Shown: positions 16,530-25,455 of the stretch, piece by piece
How positions within the stretch are numbered: position 1 is the stretch's first letter
Layout: every line of letters starts with the position of its first letter
Assembly (NCBI GenBank): GCA_035758925.1
Contig: DASTVV010000001.1
Span: forward strand, 1-64,000
Direction of reading: 5' to 3'
Length of the DNA stretch: 64,000 bases
DNA from: DASPMP01 sp035758925
Lineage (GTDB): Bacteria; Gemmatimonadota; Gemmatimonadetes; Gemmatimonadales; Gemmatimonadaceae
Translations under genes and position numbers: made by a program
Notes under the pieces: generated by a model
Told to the model about the DNA's origin: nothing
Database searches by the model: none
The model's input: only the letters and a program-made list of their open reading frames with translations

Positions 16530-17750
16530 GTGTCACGCGCTCTCGTCGCCGGCGCCATACTGGGCGCCGCTCTCATATTTGGCGGGCTGTTCATCCAGGG
16601 AAGCGGCCGGCGCAATGCGCAGGCCGCAACGGCATCGCTGCGTCTCCTGGATGAAGTGATGGCGCGTCTGCGCGAGGACTACGTGGACACGATGTCGATC
16701 GAGGAGATGTATCGCCGTACCGCGTCCGGCTTCGTCAAGGAAGTGGACGATTCGCACGGAGAGCTGCTCACGCCCCAACGGTATCGTCAGGCACTGGCCC
16801 TGACGCGGAGCAGGACGGCGGGTGTGGGAATCGACGTCGACATTCGCGACGGCGTTGTCACGGTGATCGCGGCGGCCGCGGGAAGTCCAGCCGACAGCGC
16901 CGGCATCAGGTCCGGCGACCTGATCATGGCGATCGACGGAAAGTCCACGCTGGGTCTCGGCATCGAGGAAGTCGAAACCGCGCTGCGAGGCCAGCCAGGC
17001 AGCACCGTGAAGTTGACGCTCGATCGGCCGGGGATCGGACTCACGAGTGAGCACCCGGTCATCCCCCTGACGCGTCGCGCGATCGAGACGCGTCCCGTTC
17101 GCCGCATCGGTCTCGCGAACGGTGTCGGCTACGTGGAGCTCGCGGCGTTCGACGCGAATGCCGCGGCCGATCTGCGGCGCGTCGTCGATTCCCTGCGCGC
17201 GCGCGGCGCACGGTCGCTCATCCTGGATCTGCGCCGCAACGCCGGTGGTCCGCTGGATCAAGGTGTGGCCGTGGCGGAACTGTTTCTCGACCCTGGAGCC
17301 GTAGTGGCGTCGACGCGCGGCCGGTCCGCCGCCTTGAACCAGACATTCCGCGACCGCGCACCGCAGCCCTGGTCCGGAATGCCGGTGGTGGCCCTCACTG
17401 ACAGTGGCAGCGCCAGCGCGGCCGAGATCGTGGCGGGCGCCCTGAAGGACAATCGCCGCGCAGTGCTCGTGGGCGCGCCGACGTTCGGCAAGGGCAGCAC
17501 GCAGACAATCTTCCCCATGCAGGGTGGATACGCCGTGCGGCTCACGACCGCACGCTGGTTCACGCCGGGCGGACACAGGGTCGAGGGCGATACGGCGAAC
17601 GTCGGGATCGCTCCCGATGTTGGTGTCTCCGCCGCGGCGATCGTGTCCGGAGGAGCGCAGCCGCCGGACGCCACGCTTCTGCGAGCCATGGAACTGCTCG
17701 CGGGCGTCACGACGACTCAACAGCTCATCGAGAGAGCGCGGCGGAAATAG
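16530..17750 (+). CDS. S41-family C-terminal processing peptidase
   Basis: The product has an N-terminal membrane anchor or signal (RALVAGAILGAALIFGGLFI), a helical region, a PDZ domain (about 95-180, GVGIDVDIRDGVVTVIAA...AGIRSGDLIMAIDG) and the S41 protease core with GSASAAEIVAGALKDNRRA (nucleophile serine) and PTFGKGSTQ (general-base lysine). It is a periplasmic serine protease of the CtpA type. GTG at 16530 has GAGG nine bases upstream; an in-frame TTG at 16515 overlapping the tmk stop (TTGA) is an alternative and adds five residues. Confidence 0.88.
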   Translation: MSRALVAGAILGAALIFGGLFIQGSGRRNAQAATASLRLLDEVMARLREDYVDTMSIEEMYRRTASGFVKEVDDSHGELLTPQRYRQALALTRSRTAGVGIDVDIRDGVVTVIAAAAGSPADSAGIRSGDLIMAIDGKSTLGLGIEEVETALRGQPGSTVKLTLDRPGIGLTSEHPVIPLTRRAIETRPVRRIGLANGVGYVELAAFDANAAADLRRVVDSLRARGARSLILDLRRNAGGPLDQGVAVAELFLDPGAVVASTRGRSAALNQTFRDRAPQPWSGMPVVALTDSGSASAAEIVAGALKDNRRAVLVGAPTFGKGSTQTIFPMQGGYAVRLTTARWFTPGGHRVEGDTANVGIAPDVGVSAAAIVSGGAQPPDATLLRAMELLAGVTTTQQLIERARRK

Positions 17751-17751
17751 G

Positions 17752-17812
17752 GCGACAACCCGACAACCCGACAACCCGACAACCCACAACCCGACAACCC
17801 GACAACCCGCGT
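17752..17812. repeat. Family D tandem repeat (CCCGACAA octamer)
   Basis: About seven copies of an 8-base unit CCCGACAA, one with a 2-base deletion, fill the whole gap between convergent genes. On the minus strand this is GGGTTGTC repeated, giving more than four GGG runs with 5-base loops. Unlike the other elements it has no G-rich partner arm. There are no spacers, so it is not a CRISPR. Confidence 0.85.
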
Positions 17813-18468
17813 CACCGCTCGACGACTCGAACTCCGTTCGGAACCTTGAAGAAGAACTTCGCGCTCTGGACGGCGGCGTTCGGTGACAGCGTGAGCAGCC
17901 GCACGCGGCGGCTGACACCGTTGGCGTCCGTGGATTCGAACTGCCGGATGAGCGCGTCCGCGCTATCCACCCAGACCTTCGCCCGAATGAACGGCAGCGC
18001 CTGGCCCGGCTTTGCGGTGAGAACAATCGCACGCGCAGGGCGGCTGCCGACCTTCTCGGCGCCGGCGTCGGTGGCGTCGTACGAAGCGCGCGGCGTGTTG
18101 AGGAACTGACCGATCAGGTCGGTGCTTGCGGCACCAACGTCCGTGTTGGTCATGCGAAGCACCTGGCCCGGCGTCGCGCTCTGCAGGAACACCCACACGT
18201 ACTTCCCGTCAGCCACGATGCGATCGCCAGCCGGATCAGAAAACGTGATGGCCAGGCGATCCGGCTTTCGCTGCTGCAACTCACCTCTCGCGGTCAGCGT
18301 GGAGCCGGTGATCGGGTTGGTGATGGTCTGCTCGAAGGTGGCGCGCAGCGTCTTCACGCGGCCCCATGCCGCTTGCGCGCGAGCGATGGTCGCGTTGACG
18401 TCCTGCTTTTTCGGGACGACGGGTAACGCGCCAAGAGTTCCAGCCGCCAGCCAGAGTAGTGCTCTCAT
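17812..18468 (-). CDS. lolA: LolA-like outer-membrane lipoprotein carrier
   Basis: The 218-residue product has a signal peptide (MRALLWLAAGTLGALPV) and the LolA fold pattern: KTLRATFEQTITNPITGSTL, a GELQQRKPDRLAITF strand pair, DGKYVWVFLQSATPGQV and PFIRAKVWVDSADALIRQFE. LolA ferries lipoproteins across the periplasm to the outer membrane, consistent with the lipoproteins found elsewhere in the window. The N-terminal domain of the protein at 1510-5442 is of the same superfamily. The upstream gap (18469-18558) holds a GC palindrome (CCGCTGCGCAGCGG at 18516-18529). Confidence 0.8.
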   Translation of the reverse strand: MRALLWLAAGTLGALPVVPKKQDVNATIARAQAAWGRVKTLRATFEQTITNPITGSTLTARGELQQRKPDRLAITFSDPAGDRIVADGKYVWVFLQSATPGQVLRMTNTDVGAASTDLIGQFLNTPRASYDATDAGAEKVGSRPARAIVLTAKPGQALPFIRAKVWVDSADALIRQFESTDANGVSRRVRLLTLSPNAAVQSAKFFFKVPNGVRVVER

Positions 18469-18558
18469 GTCTCCTCGTTCTCGGCGGCCGCCGCAACGGA
18501 TGAAGCGGGGCTAAACCGCTGCGCAGCGGCGCTGAGTGCAGCCTTGCCTACTTAAGAG

Positions 18559-19632
18559 TTACCCGCGACTGACGGCCGCGGTCCCAACGGACCGCACACC
18601 CGTGTTTGGCAGCGAGCCAACGCCGCGGCCGATTGCGTCCGCAATGGCGCGCAATTCCGTCATGAGCCGCGCGAACTCGTCCGGGTAGAGCGACTGCGCG
18701 CCATCGGACAGCGCACGGTCCGGGTTCGGATGGACTTCAACCATCAGGCCGTCGGCGCCGGCCGCGATTGCCGCGCGCGCCATTGGCGTGACCTTGTCGC
18801 GCAGTCCGGTGCCGTGGCTCGGGTCGGCGATGATCGGCAGGTGGGAGAGCCGCTGCACGATCGGGATCGCGGTGAGGTCGAAGAGATTCCGCGTCGTCGT
18901 GTCGAAACTGCGGATCCCTCGCTCGCACAGGATCACCTGCTCATTACCCTCGGCCAGGATGTACTCGGCGCTCAGCAGCAGGTCCGTGATGGTTGCCGCC
19001 AGACCACGCTTGAGCAGGACCGGCCTTTTGAGCTTGCCCACCGTGCGCAGCAGGGAGTAGTTCTGCATGTTGCGCGCGCCGATCTGGATGCAATCACCGT
19101 ATTCGGCGACGAGGTGCGCGCCCTCTTCGTCCAGCGCTTCGGTGATGATCGGCAGGCCGGTCTCGCGTCGCGCGCCGGCAAGCAGCTCGAGACCTCGCTT
19201 GCCCAGCCCCTGGAACGAGTACGGTGAGCTGCGCGGCTTGAACGCGCCACCGCGCAGGGCGGTGGCTCCAGCGGCTTTCACGGCGCGAGCGGCGGTGACG
19301 ATCTGGTGCTCGGACTCCACGGAGCACGGGCCCGCGATCACCTGGACGTTCTCGCCACCGAACGACACACCAGACGCAATGGTGACGACCGTATTCTGCG
19401 ACCGCCATTCGCGCGATACCTGCTTGTACGGCTTTGTGACGTGGATGATTTCGGCGACGCCGGGCAGGGCCTCGATGCGTGAGCCGTCCACTCGGCCGTC
19501 GTTGCCGACGAGCCCCACGGTGGTGCGCTGCGCGCCCGGCATCGGCCGCGCCTCGTAGCCCATTTCCTCGATCGTGGAGACGACGCGCTCGATCTCCTGT
19601 TGCGTCGCACCTTGCTGCATCACAACGAGCAT
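18559..19632 (-). CDS. aroF: 3-deoxy-7-phosphoheptulonate synthase (DAHP synthase, type I-beta)
   Basis: The enzyme condenses phosphoenolpyruvate and erythrose 4-phosphate in the first step of the shikimate pathway. The 357-residue protein has an N-terminal ferredoxin-like regulatory domain (1-75) as in Thermotoga DAHP synthase. The barrel follows, with IAGPCSVES, LRGGAFKPRSSPYSFQG, QIGARNMQNY, LLKRG and PIIADPSHGTG. The N-terminal domain in that family mediates feedback by aromatic amino acids. It is on the minus strand, just downstream of the RNase Z-like gene (8-base gap). Confidence 0.92.
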   Translation of the reverse strand: MLVVMQQGATQQEIERVVSTIEEMGYEARPMPGAQRTTVGLVGNDGRVDGSRIEALPGVAEIIHVTKPYKQVSREWRSQNTVVTIASGVSFGGENVQVIAGPCSVESEHQIVTAARAVKAAGATALRGGAFKPRSSPYSFQGLGKRGLELLAGARRETGLPIITEALDEEGAHLVAEYGDCIQIGARNMQNYSLLRTVGKLKRPVLLKRGLAATITDLLLSAEYILAEGNEQVILCERGIRSFDTTTRNLFDLTAIPIVQRLSHLPIIADPSHGTGLRDKVTPMARAAIAAGADGLMVEVHPNPDRALSDGAQSLYPDEFARLMTELRAIADAIGRGVGSLPNTGVRSVGTAAVSRG

Positions 19633-19639
19633 GTCTCTA

Positions 19640-20395
19640 TCAGGCCTCTAGGGCGATCCGCAATCCGTCGTGCGCCAGTATTTGCGGACCGCTGTATGTG
19701 GCCGCGACGATCGCGGCGATGTCCACCGACTCCACGGGCGGATACAGATGCGTGAGCGCGAGTTGCCTCGGCTCGGCGAGACGCGCGATCTCACCGCACT
19801 GCTCCGGCGTCAGGTGCTCGACGATCGCCATGGACTGGGGCAGCGAACACTCGAGCACGAGGAGGTCACAACCGCGCGCCCATTGGGCGAACGCGGGATC
19901 GAAGCCCGTGTCCCCCGAATAGACCAGACGGCGTGCGCCCTCGGTGATTGAATATGCCATGCTCTCGGGCGTATGGGGAACCTTGGCGCAATCCAGCCGA
20001 GCGCCCCCAAGGTCGAAGGCGGCGCCTGGAGCCAGCTCCGTGACCCGCACTGGAAACCCCGGATTGAGCACCCACTCTCCGTACGCGGCGGCCAACCGCT
20101 CCAACAGCGACTGCGTGCCCACGGGACCGATGACATCGATCGGCTCGCTCCGGGCGGGCAGCTGGCCGTACTTCCAGGCGAAAATGATGCTCGGAAGATC
20201 CTGATGGTGGTCGATGTGGAAGTGGGTGAGAGCGACGTGCGTGATCTGCTGCCACGCGATCCCCAGCTCGGCAAGGCGCCGGGTCGTGCCAGCGCCACAG
20301 TCCATCAGCAGCCTCGCAGTCCCTGCTTCCACGAAGTAGCTCGCGCAGCTCCGTTGTGGCGAGAATGCGATTGTCCCGGTACCGAGAACCGTCAA
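19640..20395 (-). CDS. RNase Z-like metallo-beta-lactamase-fold hydrolase
   Basis: The product is 251 residues with the strand MTVLGTGTIAFSP, the metal motif THFHIDHHQD, an invariant-type SGDTGFDP segment, LVLECSLP and a final LTHLYPP. These fit the RNase Z/arylsulfatase branch of the MBL fold; tRNA 3'-processing is possible but not shown, and it is short for a long-form RNase Z. The start is TTG at 20395 with no strong ribosome-binding site. The 20396-20547 stretch upstream shows no gene. Confidence 0.75.
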   Translation of the reverse strand: MTVLGTGTIAFSPQRSCASYFVEAGTARLLMDCGAGTTRRLAELGIAWQQITHVALTHFHIDHHQDLPSIIFAWKYGQLPARSEPIDVIGPVGTQSLLERLAAAYGEWVLNPGFPVRVTELAPGAAFDLGGARLDCAKVPHTPESMAYSITEGARRLVYSGDTGFDPAFAQWARGCDLLVLECSLPQSMAIVEHLTPEQCGEIARLAEPRQLALTHLYPPVESVDIAAIVAATYSGPQILAHDGLRIALEA

Positions 20396-20547
20396 CCGAA
20401 TGGTCTTATCCTTCGAGCTCTGAGGTTCTCAGAAACTACTCGTCCGAATCCCGCGAGTGACGGCCGAATACCAAGCGATTCTTCGGTGTGACATTCGTCC
20501 CGATACGCCGAATTCGGATGCGTGGTTGTCGTTCTCGCCAGCGAGCA

Positions 20548-20578
20548 AAGAAAAAGGTGGGGGGAGCGCCCCCACCTT
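20548..20578 (-). terminator. Rho-independent terminator after smc
   Basis: On the minus strand a stem AAGGTGGGGG with a short GC loop and CCCCCCACCTT is followed by a T-rich tract (TTTTTCTTTG). It lies about 20 bases after the smc stop. Confidence 0.85.
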
Positions 20579-20599
20579 CTCGGTTCTCGGAATTGCAGT

Positions 20600-23500
20600 C
20601 TACGCGACTGCAGCGATCTCCTGATCCACGTGTGCGCCCTTCATGCGGACGCTCACGACTGACGAGACGCCCGGTTCCTGCATCGTGACGCCGTAGACGG
20701 CGTCCGCTGCTTCCGTCGTCGTGCGCGGGTTGTGCGTGATGACGATGAACTGCGTCTTCTGCTTGAACTGGTTCAGCATCCGGACGAAGCGCCCGATGTT
20801 CGCGTCGTCCAGCGGCGCGTCGACCTCGTCGAGCACGCAGAACGGGCTCGGCTTGGTGAGGAAGATGCCGAAGAGCAGGGACAGCGCCACCAGCGCGCGC
20901 TCGCCGCTCGACAGCAGGTGAATGCGCTGCGTCTTCTTGCCGCGCGGCGAGGCGTGGACCTCGATGTCGCAGTCCAGCGGCATCTCGGGGTTTTCGAGTC
21001 GCAGGTCGCACTCGCCACCGCCGAACAGCGTCATGAAGATCTCGCGGAAGTGCTCGCGCACCTTCACGAACGTCGTCAGGAACATCTCGCGCGCGGTGCT
21101 GTCGATCTCGCGAATGGCCTGCGACAGCGAGTTCTTGGCGTCGTTGAGGTCCGCGCGCTGTCCCGTGAGGAACTCCAGCCGCTTCACGGTTTCGTCGTGC
21201 TCCTCGATGGCCAGGACGTTCACCGGCCCAAGCTGCTCCAGCTGACTGCGCAGCGATTCCGCTTCCGCGCGCAGAGATTCGTTGTCCTGGTCCATCTCCG
21301 GCGCCGCAGCGAGCATGTCCTCCAGCGGCTTGCGCCACTCCGTCTCGAGGCGCTCGCGAATCGCGGCGCGTCGGCCCGACAGCTCGGTGAATGCCACTTC
21401 GGCACCGTGAAGTTCCTGGACCATCGCGGTGACGCGCCGTCGCGTTTCGTCGAGCAGGTGCTCGGCGCTGGTGAGCTCCTCGTCCGCCGTCTTCACGGCG
21501 CGCTCGGCCGCCAGCAAATGCGCCTCGCCGTCGGCGAGCGCGGCCTCACGCGCCTCGAGATCCAGCCGCCAGCGCGTCATCGCTTCCGCGATCGTGCTGT
21601 CGGACTGCGACAGGTCATTGAGCTCGGCGCTCAGCTCTTCCAGCCGGGACGCTGCGGTTTCGGCTTCCTGGTCGAGACGCCGCTCGCGATCGGTCGCCAC
21701 CTGCAGCCGCGCTTCCACCTGCGCGCGGCTCACCTGCGCCTGCGTACGGGCGTCGCGTGCGTCGTCGTGTTCTTTGTCCGTTGCGACGAGCCGCTGGCGC
21801 GCTTCCCTGGACACGGCCTCGCGCTCCGCGACGCGCTCGGCCAGCGACACGTGCGCGCCGGTCTGCGTCTCGAGTGTCCGACGCAAAGCATCCGAGCGTT
21901 CACGGAGCCTTGCCGCCAACGCTGACGCTTCGCCCAGCTCGCGGTCGAGGCGCTGGACCCGCCGCTCCAGCTGTCCCTGACGTTCGACCGCGTCGTGTAC
22001 GGCGCGCTGGCTGTGCGCGAGCTGCTCGCTCGCGGCCGCCAGGTCGTGCTCGGCGCGGTGCAACTGCTCGCGCGCGGCTTCCGCCGCCGCGCCCGCGGCT
22101 TCTCGCGCCGCGGCCGCCTGCGTCAGCTCGGCCTTGAGACCAAACAGCTCCGCGCGACGCCGCAGCGGTCCCGCGCCCGCCGCGGTCCCAGGAAGCCACA
22201 CGGCACCGCGCGCGTCCACGAAGCCCTCGCCGCTTCCCAGGGCGCGGACGCGTCCCAGCAGCGTGCTGACCCACGCGCGCGCCGTCGGCGCCGCGTCGAT
22301 GCGGGCCGCGAGCGCGTCGCTCACGGTGTCGTCGGACGCCGGAATCGCGTCCATCGGAAGCAGCAGGAGCGGCCCGGGGCTCGTCTTGTGATGCCACTCG
22401 CGAATGGCGTCGGCGACGCTCGCGTCGCGAACCAGGACGGCGTGCACCGTAGCACCGAGGAACCGCTCGATGAGCAGTGCGGCTTCCTGGTCTGTGGCGA
22501 TGTAATCGGAGAGTGGGCCGAGGATCGCGCCCTCGCCGAAGCGTGCTCGATCGTGCAGGAGTCGCGCGGCCGCCGGCGCCATGCCGACGCGTTCACGTTC
22601 GAGCGCCTCCAGTGCGTGCACCTTGCCTTCGAGCGCGGCATGCGCCTCGTCGGCGTTGAATAGCGCGGCGCGCGCCGCTGCGTCGGCATCGCGCGCGCCC
22701 TTTTCCGTCGCACGCGACCGCTCCACCAGCTCCACGACGGCGGCGCGCTCGGCCTCGGCGATCTCGCGCGCTGCGACGGCGCCCTCGTGATCCCTGCGGG
22801 CCAGCGCGGCCGAGTCCGAGAGCGCCGCCTTTTCGCGCTCCAGCACGGACTCGCGCTCTGCCGTCTCGTCGAGCTCGCGCTGCGTGCGCTCGCGCGCCAG
22901 TTCCGCCCCATGCAGCGCATCCTGGGCTTCGCGCAGCGCGCGGTCAGCCTGTTCCAGGGTCGCTCGGGCCGCCGTCACCGCCGCGCGGCTGGTTTGCTCG
23001 CGCTCCTGGAGCGCGGAGAGTCCCTGATTCAGATCGCGCAGCTGCTGCTCGAACCGCGCCCGTTCCTCGGACGCATCGGAGCGATCCGAGGCGAGCTGCT
23101 CGCGCAGGTGGGCGCCTTGCGTCGCTTCCGCCTCGGCGCGCTGGCGGCGCACCATTGCGTTGCGCTGCCGCTCCTCGGCAACGGCCATCTCCGAGCGCAG
23201 TTGCTGCACGTGCTCGCGCTGTCCGGCCACCAGGCGCGAGAGCTCCGCGCGCTGGGCGTCAGCCGCGGCGCGGGCGTCGTGCGCGGCATCCCGCGCGCGT
23301 TCCTGCTCAGCGACCGTCTCCTCGGAGCCGGGGACGAAGGTCCTCAGCTCCGCCACACGTTCTTCGAGGCGCGCCAGCTCGTCGCGCCAGGTGGCCATCT
23401 CGCGGGCCGCCAGGGCGATCTCCACGTCGTACCGGCGAGCGGTGATCTCGGAGAAGCGCTCCGCGCGCTTGCGCTGCCGCGACAACGACCGCACCTGGCT

Positions 23501-24097
23501 CTGGACCTCGGCGATGAGGTCGTCCAGGCGCTGCAGGTCGGTGGTGGTTTCCTCGAGACGCCGCTCGGTGGACCGACGCCGATCGCGATACAGGCCGATG
23601 CCGGCCGCCTCCTCGAACAGTTCGCGCCGATCGTCGGGACGATCCGAGAGCAGTGCGTCGATCATCTTGGCTTCGATCACGACGCCGGTGTCGGCGCCGA
23701 GTCCGGTGCCGCGCAGCAGATCGGAGATGTCGCGCAGACGGCACGGCGCGCGATTCAGCAGATACTCACTTTCGCCGGAGCGCGACAAGCGCCGTGTCAC
23801 GACCACTTCGCGAAACGCCACCGGGAGCTCGCCGTCCGAATTGTCGAAATGCAGCGAGACCTCGGCGATGTTCACCGGGCGGCGAGCCGTGGAACCCTGG
23901 AAGATCACCTCTTCCATTTTCTGGCCGCGCAACAAACGCGCGCGCTGCTCACCCAACACCCACCGAACCGCGTCGGACACGTTCGACTTGCCACACCCGT
24001 TCGGTCCGACGATCGCGCTCACACCCTGATCGAACATCATCACGGTGGAATCCGCGAACGACTTGAACCCATGCAGCTCGAGCTTGGTCAGTCGCAC
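20600..24097 (-). CDS. smc: Chromosome segregation protein SMC
   Basis: The 1165-residue protein has the full SMC architecture: Walker A GPNGCGKS at 31-38, a long coiled coil rich in Ala, Glu and Arg (about 160-500), a hinge region at about 505-640, a returning coiled coil, the ABC signature LSSGE at about 1062-1066 and Walker B VLDEVDAPLDD shortly after. SMC with ScpA and ScpB compacts and resolves the chromosome. The start is GTG at 24097; it overlaps the upstream gene's TAG by one base (TAGTG), so translation is probably coupled. A strong terminator follows. Confidence 0.96.
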   Translation of the reverse strand: MRLTKLELHGFKSFADSTVMMFDQGVSAIVGPNGCGKSNVSDAVRWVLGEQRARLLRGQKMEEVIFQGSTARRPVNIAEVSLHFDNSDGELPVAFREVVVTRRLSRSGESEYLLNRAPCRLRDISDLLRGTGLGADTGVVIEAKMIDALLSDRPDDRRELFEEAAGIGLYRDRRRSTERRLEETTTDLQRLDDLIAEVQSQVRSLSRQRKRAERFSEITARRYDVEIALAAREMATWRDELARLEERVAELRTFVPGSEETVAEQERARDAAHDARAAADAQRAELSRLVAGQREHVQQLRSEMAVAEERQRNAMVRRQRAEAEATQGAHLREQLASDRSDASEERARFEQQLRDLNQGLSALQEREQTSRAAVTAARATLEQADRALREAQDALHGAELARERTQRELDETAERESVLEREKAALSDSAALARRDHEGAVAAREIAEAERAAVVELVERSRATEKGARDADAAARAALFNADEAHAALEGKVHALEALERERVGMAPAAARLLHDRARFGEGAILGPLSDYIATDQEAALLIERFLGATVHAVLVRDASVADAIREWHHKTSPGPLLLLPMDAIPASDDTVSDALAARIDAAPTARAWVSTLLGRVRALGSGEGFVDARGAVWLPGTAAGAGPLRRRAELFGLKAELTQAAAAREAAGAAAEAAREQLHRAEHDLAAASEQLAHSQRAVHDAVERQGQLERRVQRLDRELGEASALAARLRERSDALRRTLETQTGAHVSLAERVAEREAVSREARQRLVATDKEHDDARDARTQAQVSRAQVEARLQVATDRERRLDQEAETAASRLEELSAELNDLSQSDSTIAEAMTRWRLDLEAREAALADGEAHLLAAERAVKTADEELTSAEHLLDETRRRVTAMVQELHGAEVAFTELSGRRAAIRERLETEWRKPLEDMLAAAPEMDQDNESLRAEAESLRSQLEQLGPVNVLAIEEHDETVKRLEFLTGQRADLNDAKNSLSQAIREIDSTAREMFLTTFVKVREHFREIFMTLFGGGECDLRLENPEMPLDCDIEVHASPRGKKTQRIHLLSSGERALVALSLLFGIFLTKPSPFCVLDEVDAPLDDANIGRFVRMLNQFKQKTQFIVITHNPRTTTEAADAVYGVTMQEPGVSSVVSVRMKGAHVDQEIAAVA

Positions 24098-25455
24098 TAG
24101 TACACTCTCCCCGTTCGGTACACCAGCGAAGTGGGAATTCTGGCCGCCCGCAATGACTCGTAAAGCGATGTGGCTTCTTCCGGCGTCTTGAACGCGCCGG
24201 CGTACACCCGCGCTGTGCCGTCGGACTGCAGTAACGCGTAGACAGGAATTCCACGCGTCTGGTAGGCCGAGACGCGCGACGCCACCGCGGAATCGGCCAC
24301 GTCGCGCTCGACCAGCAACGCGTACGGGAACTTCTCGATCAGCGCCCGTCCCGCGTCGCTCGTCCCTCGAGCCCTCAACGTGTCCAACAGCGCCGCGGCT
24401 GAGGCGCTATCCGGATAGGCTCCGGCCACCACTCGAAACCAGGGTGTTTCTCGAATGAGAACCGGCGTGAAAGTGCCGGCGCGCAAACTAGCGCCGTTGC
24501 GCTGAAGCTCCAATAGCGCGCCAGCCTGCGTATTGAAGGTGACGAGCGCGATTCCGAATGGGGATAACGACGCGGAATCCATTTTTGTGAGCAGTCCGAA
24601 CGCGGGTGCCACCCGCAGGTTCTTGTCGGCGAGCGCCGCGTCTCTCGCAGCCGCCGCATTGGCACCAGCCGGCAGCACGTTCGCCGACTCGGCGTCGACG
24701 GCTGGACCGTTGCGCCGCCAGGGCGGAATGAAGTCGGACGAGGCCAGCGGGCGATAGGACAGCCAGATGCCGACCGCCGCGATGACGGCGGCGATCGTCA
24801 CGCCGAGCGACGCGCCGACTCTCCACAGCGACCGCCTGGCGGCCTTGATGACGTAGTGCGGGCGAACCGGCGTGAGCAACACGCGCAGCGCGCGCGATAC
24901 ACGGTCGGGTCCACGGACGCGTCCAAGCACGCGGGTGCTGGGCAGCAGGGGAGGGGCGTGCTCGCCCACCAGGACCGCGCCGTCCAGCTGGACCACGAGC
25001 GACTCCACGTCGCGCGCCGTCACACTCGCGGCGAGGATCAGCAGCCCGTTCTGTTGCCGGAAGTTCGCCGCCAGGCTCGACCAGCGGCGATTGGCCAGAA
25101 TTGCGGATTCATCTCCCACGAACGTGCCGGTGGGAAGCATGAGCAGGTTGTCGGAGCCTTCCACGCGCCGCGCGATCTTGTCGAGCGATACGCCGTAGTC
25201 GAGCACGTCGGCCAGTCCGTGCGGATCGTCGGAGGGCGCGAGCGACTGCAGCAGGCCGGCGTCGCCAAGGAGATCGCCGATGGCAACCTTGCGTCGCCGT
25301 GCCTGGTGCCGCGCAATCCCGAGCGCGACGAGGGCCGTGGTCTCTTCATCGCCGCCCAGCACGGCGACGGCATTCAAGCGGTCGAGTTTCTCACCGAGGG
25401 CGCGCCCAGCCGCCTCCCAGTCGAATTCCGGCGGGGTAGGCGGCAACAGCGTCAA
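24097..25455 (-). CDS. SPOR-domain membrane protein with a ParA/MinD-like N-terminal region lacking a P-loop
   Basis: The product is 452 residues. Residues 1-190 have the strand-helix rhythm of a ParA/MinD fold (VAVLGGDEETTALVALGIA, RKVAIGDLLGDAGLL, DNLLMLPTGTF) but no Walker A lysine-containing P-loop. One membrane helix lies at about 215-235 (VTIAAVIAAVGIWLSYRPL). The C-terminal part (about 290-450) contains two SPOR-like repeats (PWFRVVAGAYPDSASAAALL and ARVYAGAFKTPEEATSLYES). SPOR domains bind peptidoglycan stripped of stem peptides at division sites. Placement directly upstream of smc suggests a cell-division or envelope role. Confidence 0.7.
   Translation of the reverse strand: MTLLPPTPPEFDWEAAGRALGEKLDRLNAVAVLGGDEETTALVALGIARHQARRRKVAIGDLLGDAGLLQSLAPSDDPHGLADVLDYGVSLDKIARRVEGSDNLLMLPTGTFVGDESAILANRRWSSLAANFRQQNGLLILAASVTARDVESLVVQLDGAVLVGEHAPPLLPSTRVLGRVRGPDRVSRALRVLLTPVRPHYVIKAARRSLWRVGASLGVTIAAVIAAVGIWLSYRPLASSDFIPPWRRNGPAVDAESANVLPAGANAAAARDAALADKNLRVAPAFGLLTKMDSASLSPFGIALVTFNTQAGALLELQRNGASLRAGTFTPVLIRETPWFRVVAGAYPDSASAAALLDTLRARGTSDAGRALIEKFPYALLVERDVADSAVASRVSAYQTRGIPVYALLQSDGTARVYAGAFKTPEEATSLYESLRAARIPTSLVYRTGRVY

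Noticed and set aside
17752..17812. CRISPR-like regular repeat
   Set aside because: The unit is 8 bases with no spacers, and no cas genes are present; it belongs to the intergenic tandem elements.
22787..24100. 437-residue plus-strand frame across the smc start
   Set aside because: It is a shadow of smc. No ribosome-binding site, and the residues follow the reverse of smc codons.
24534..25455. Functional ParA ATPase
   Set aside because: The N-terminal fold looks similar, but no Walker A lysine motif exists, so ATPase function is not claimed.
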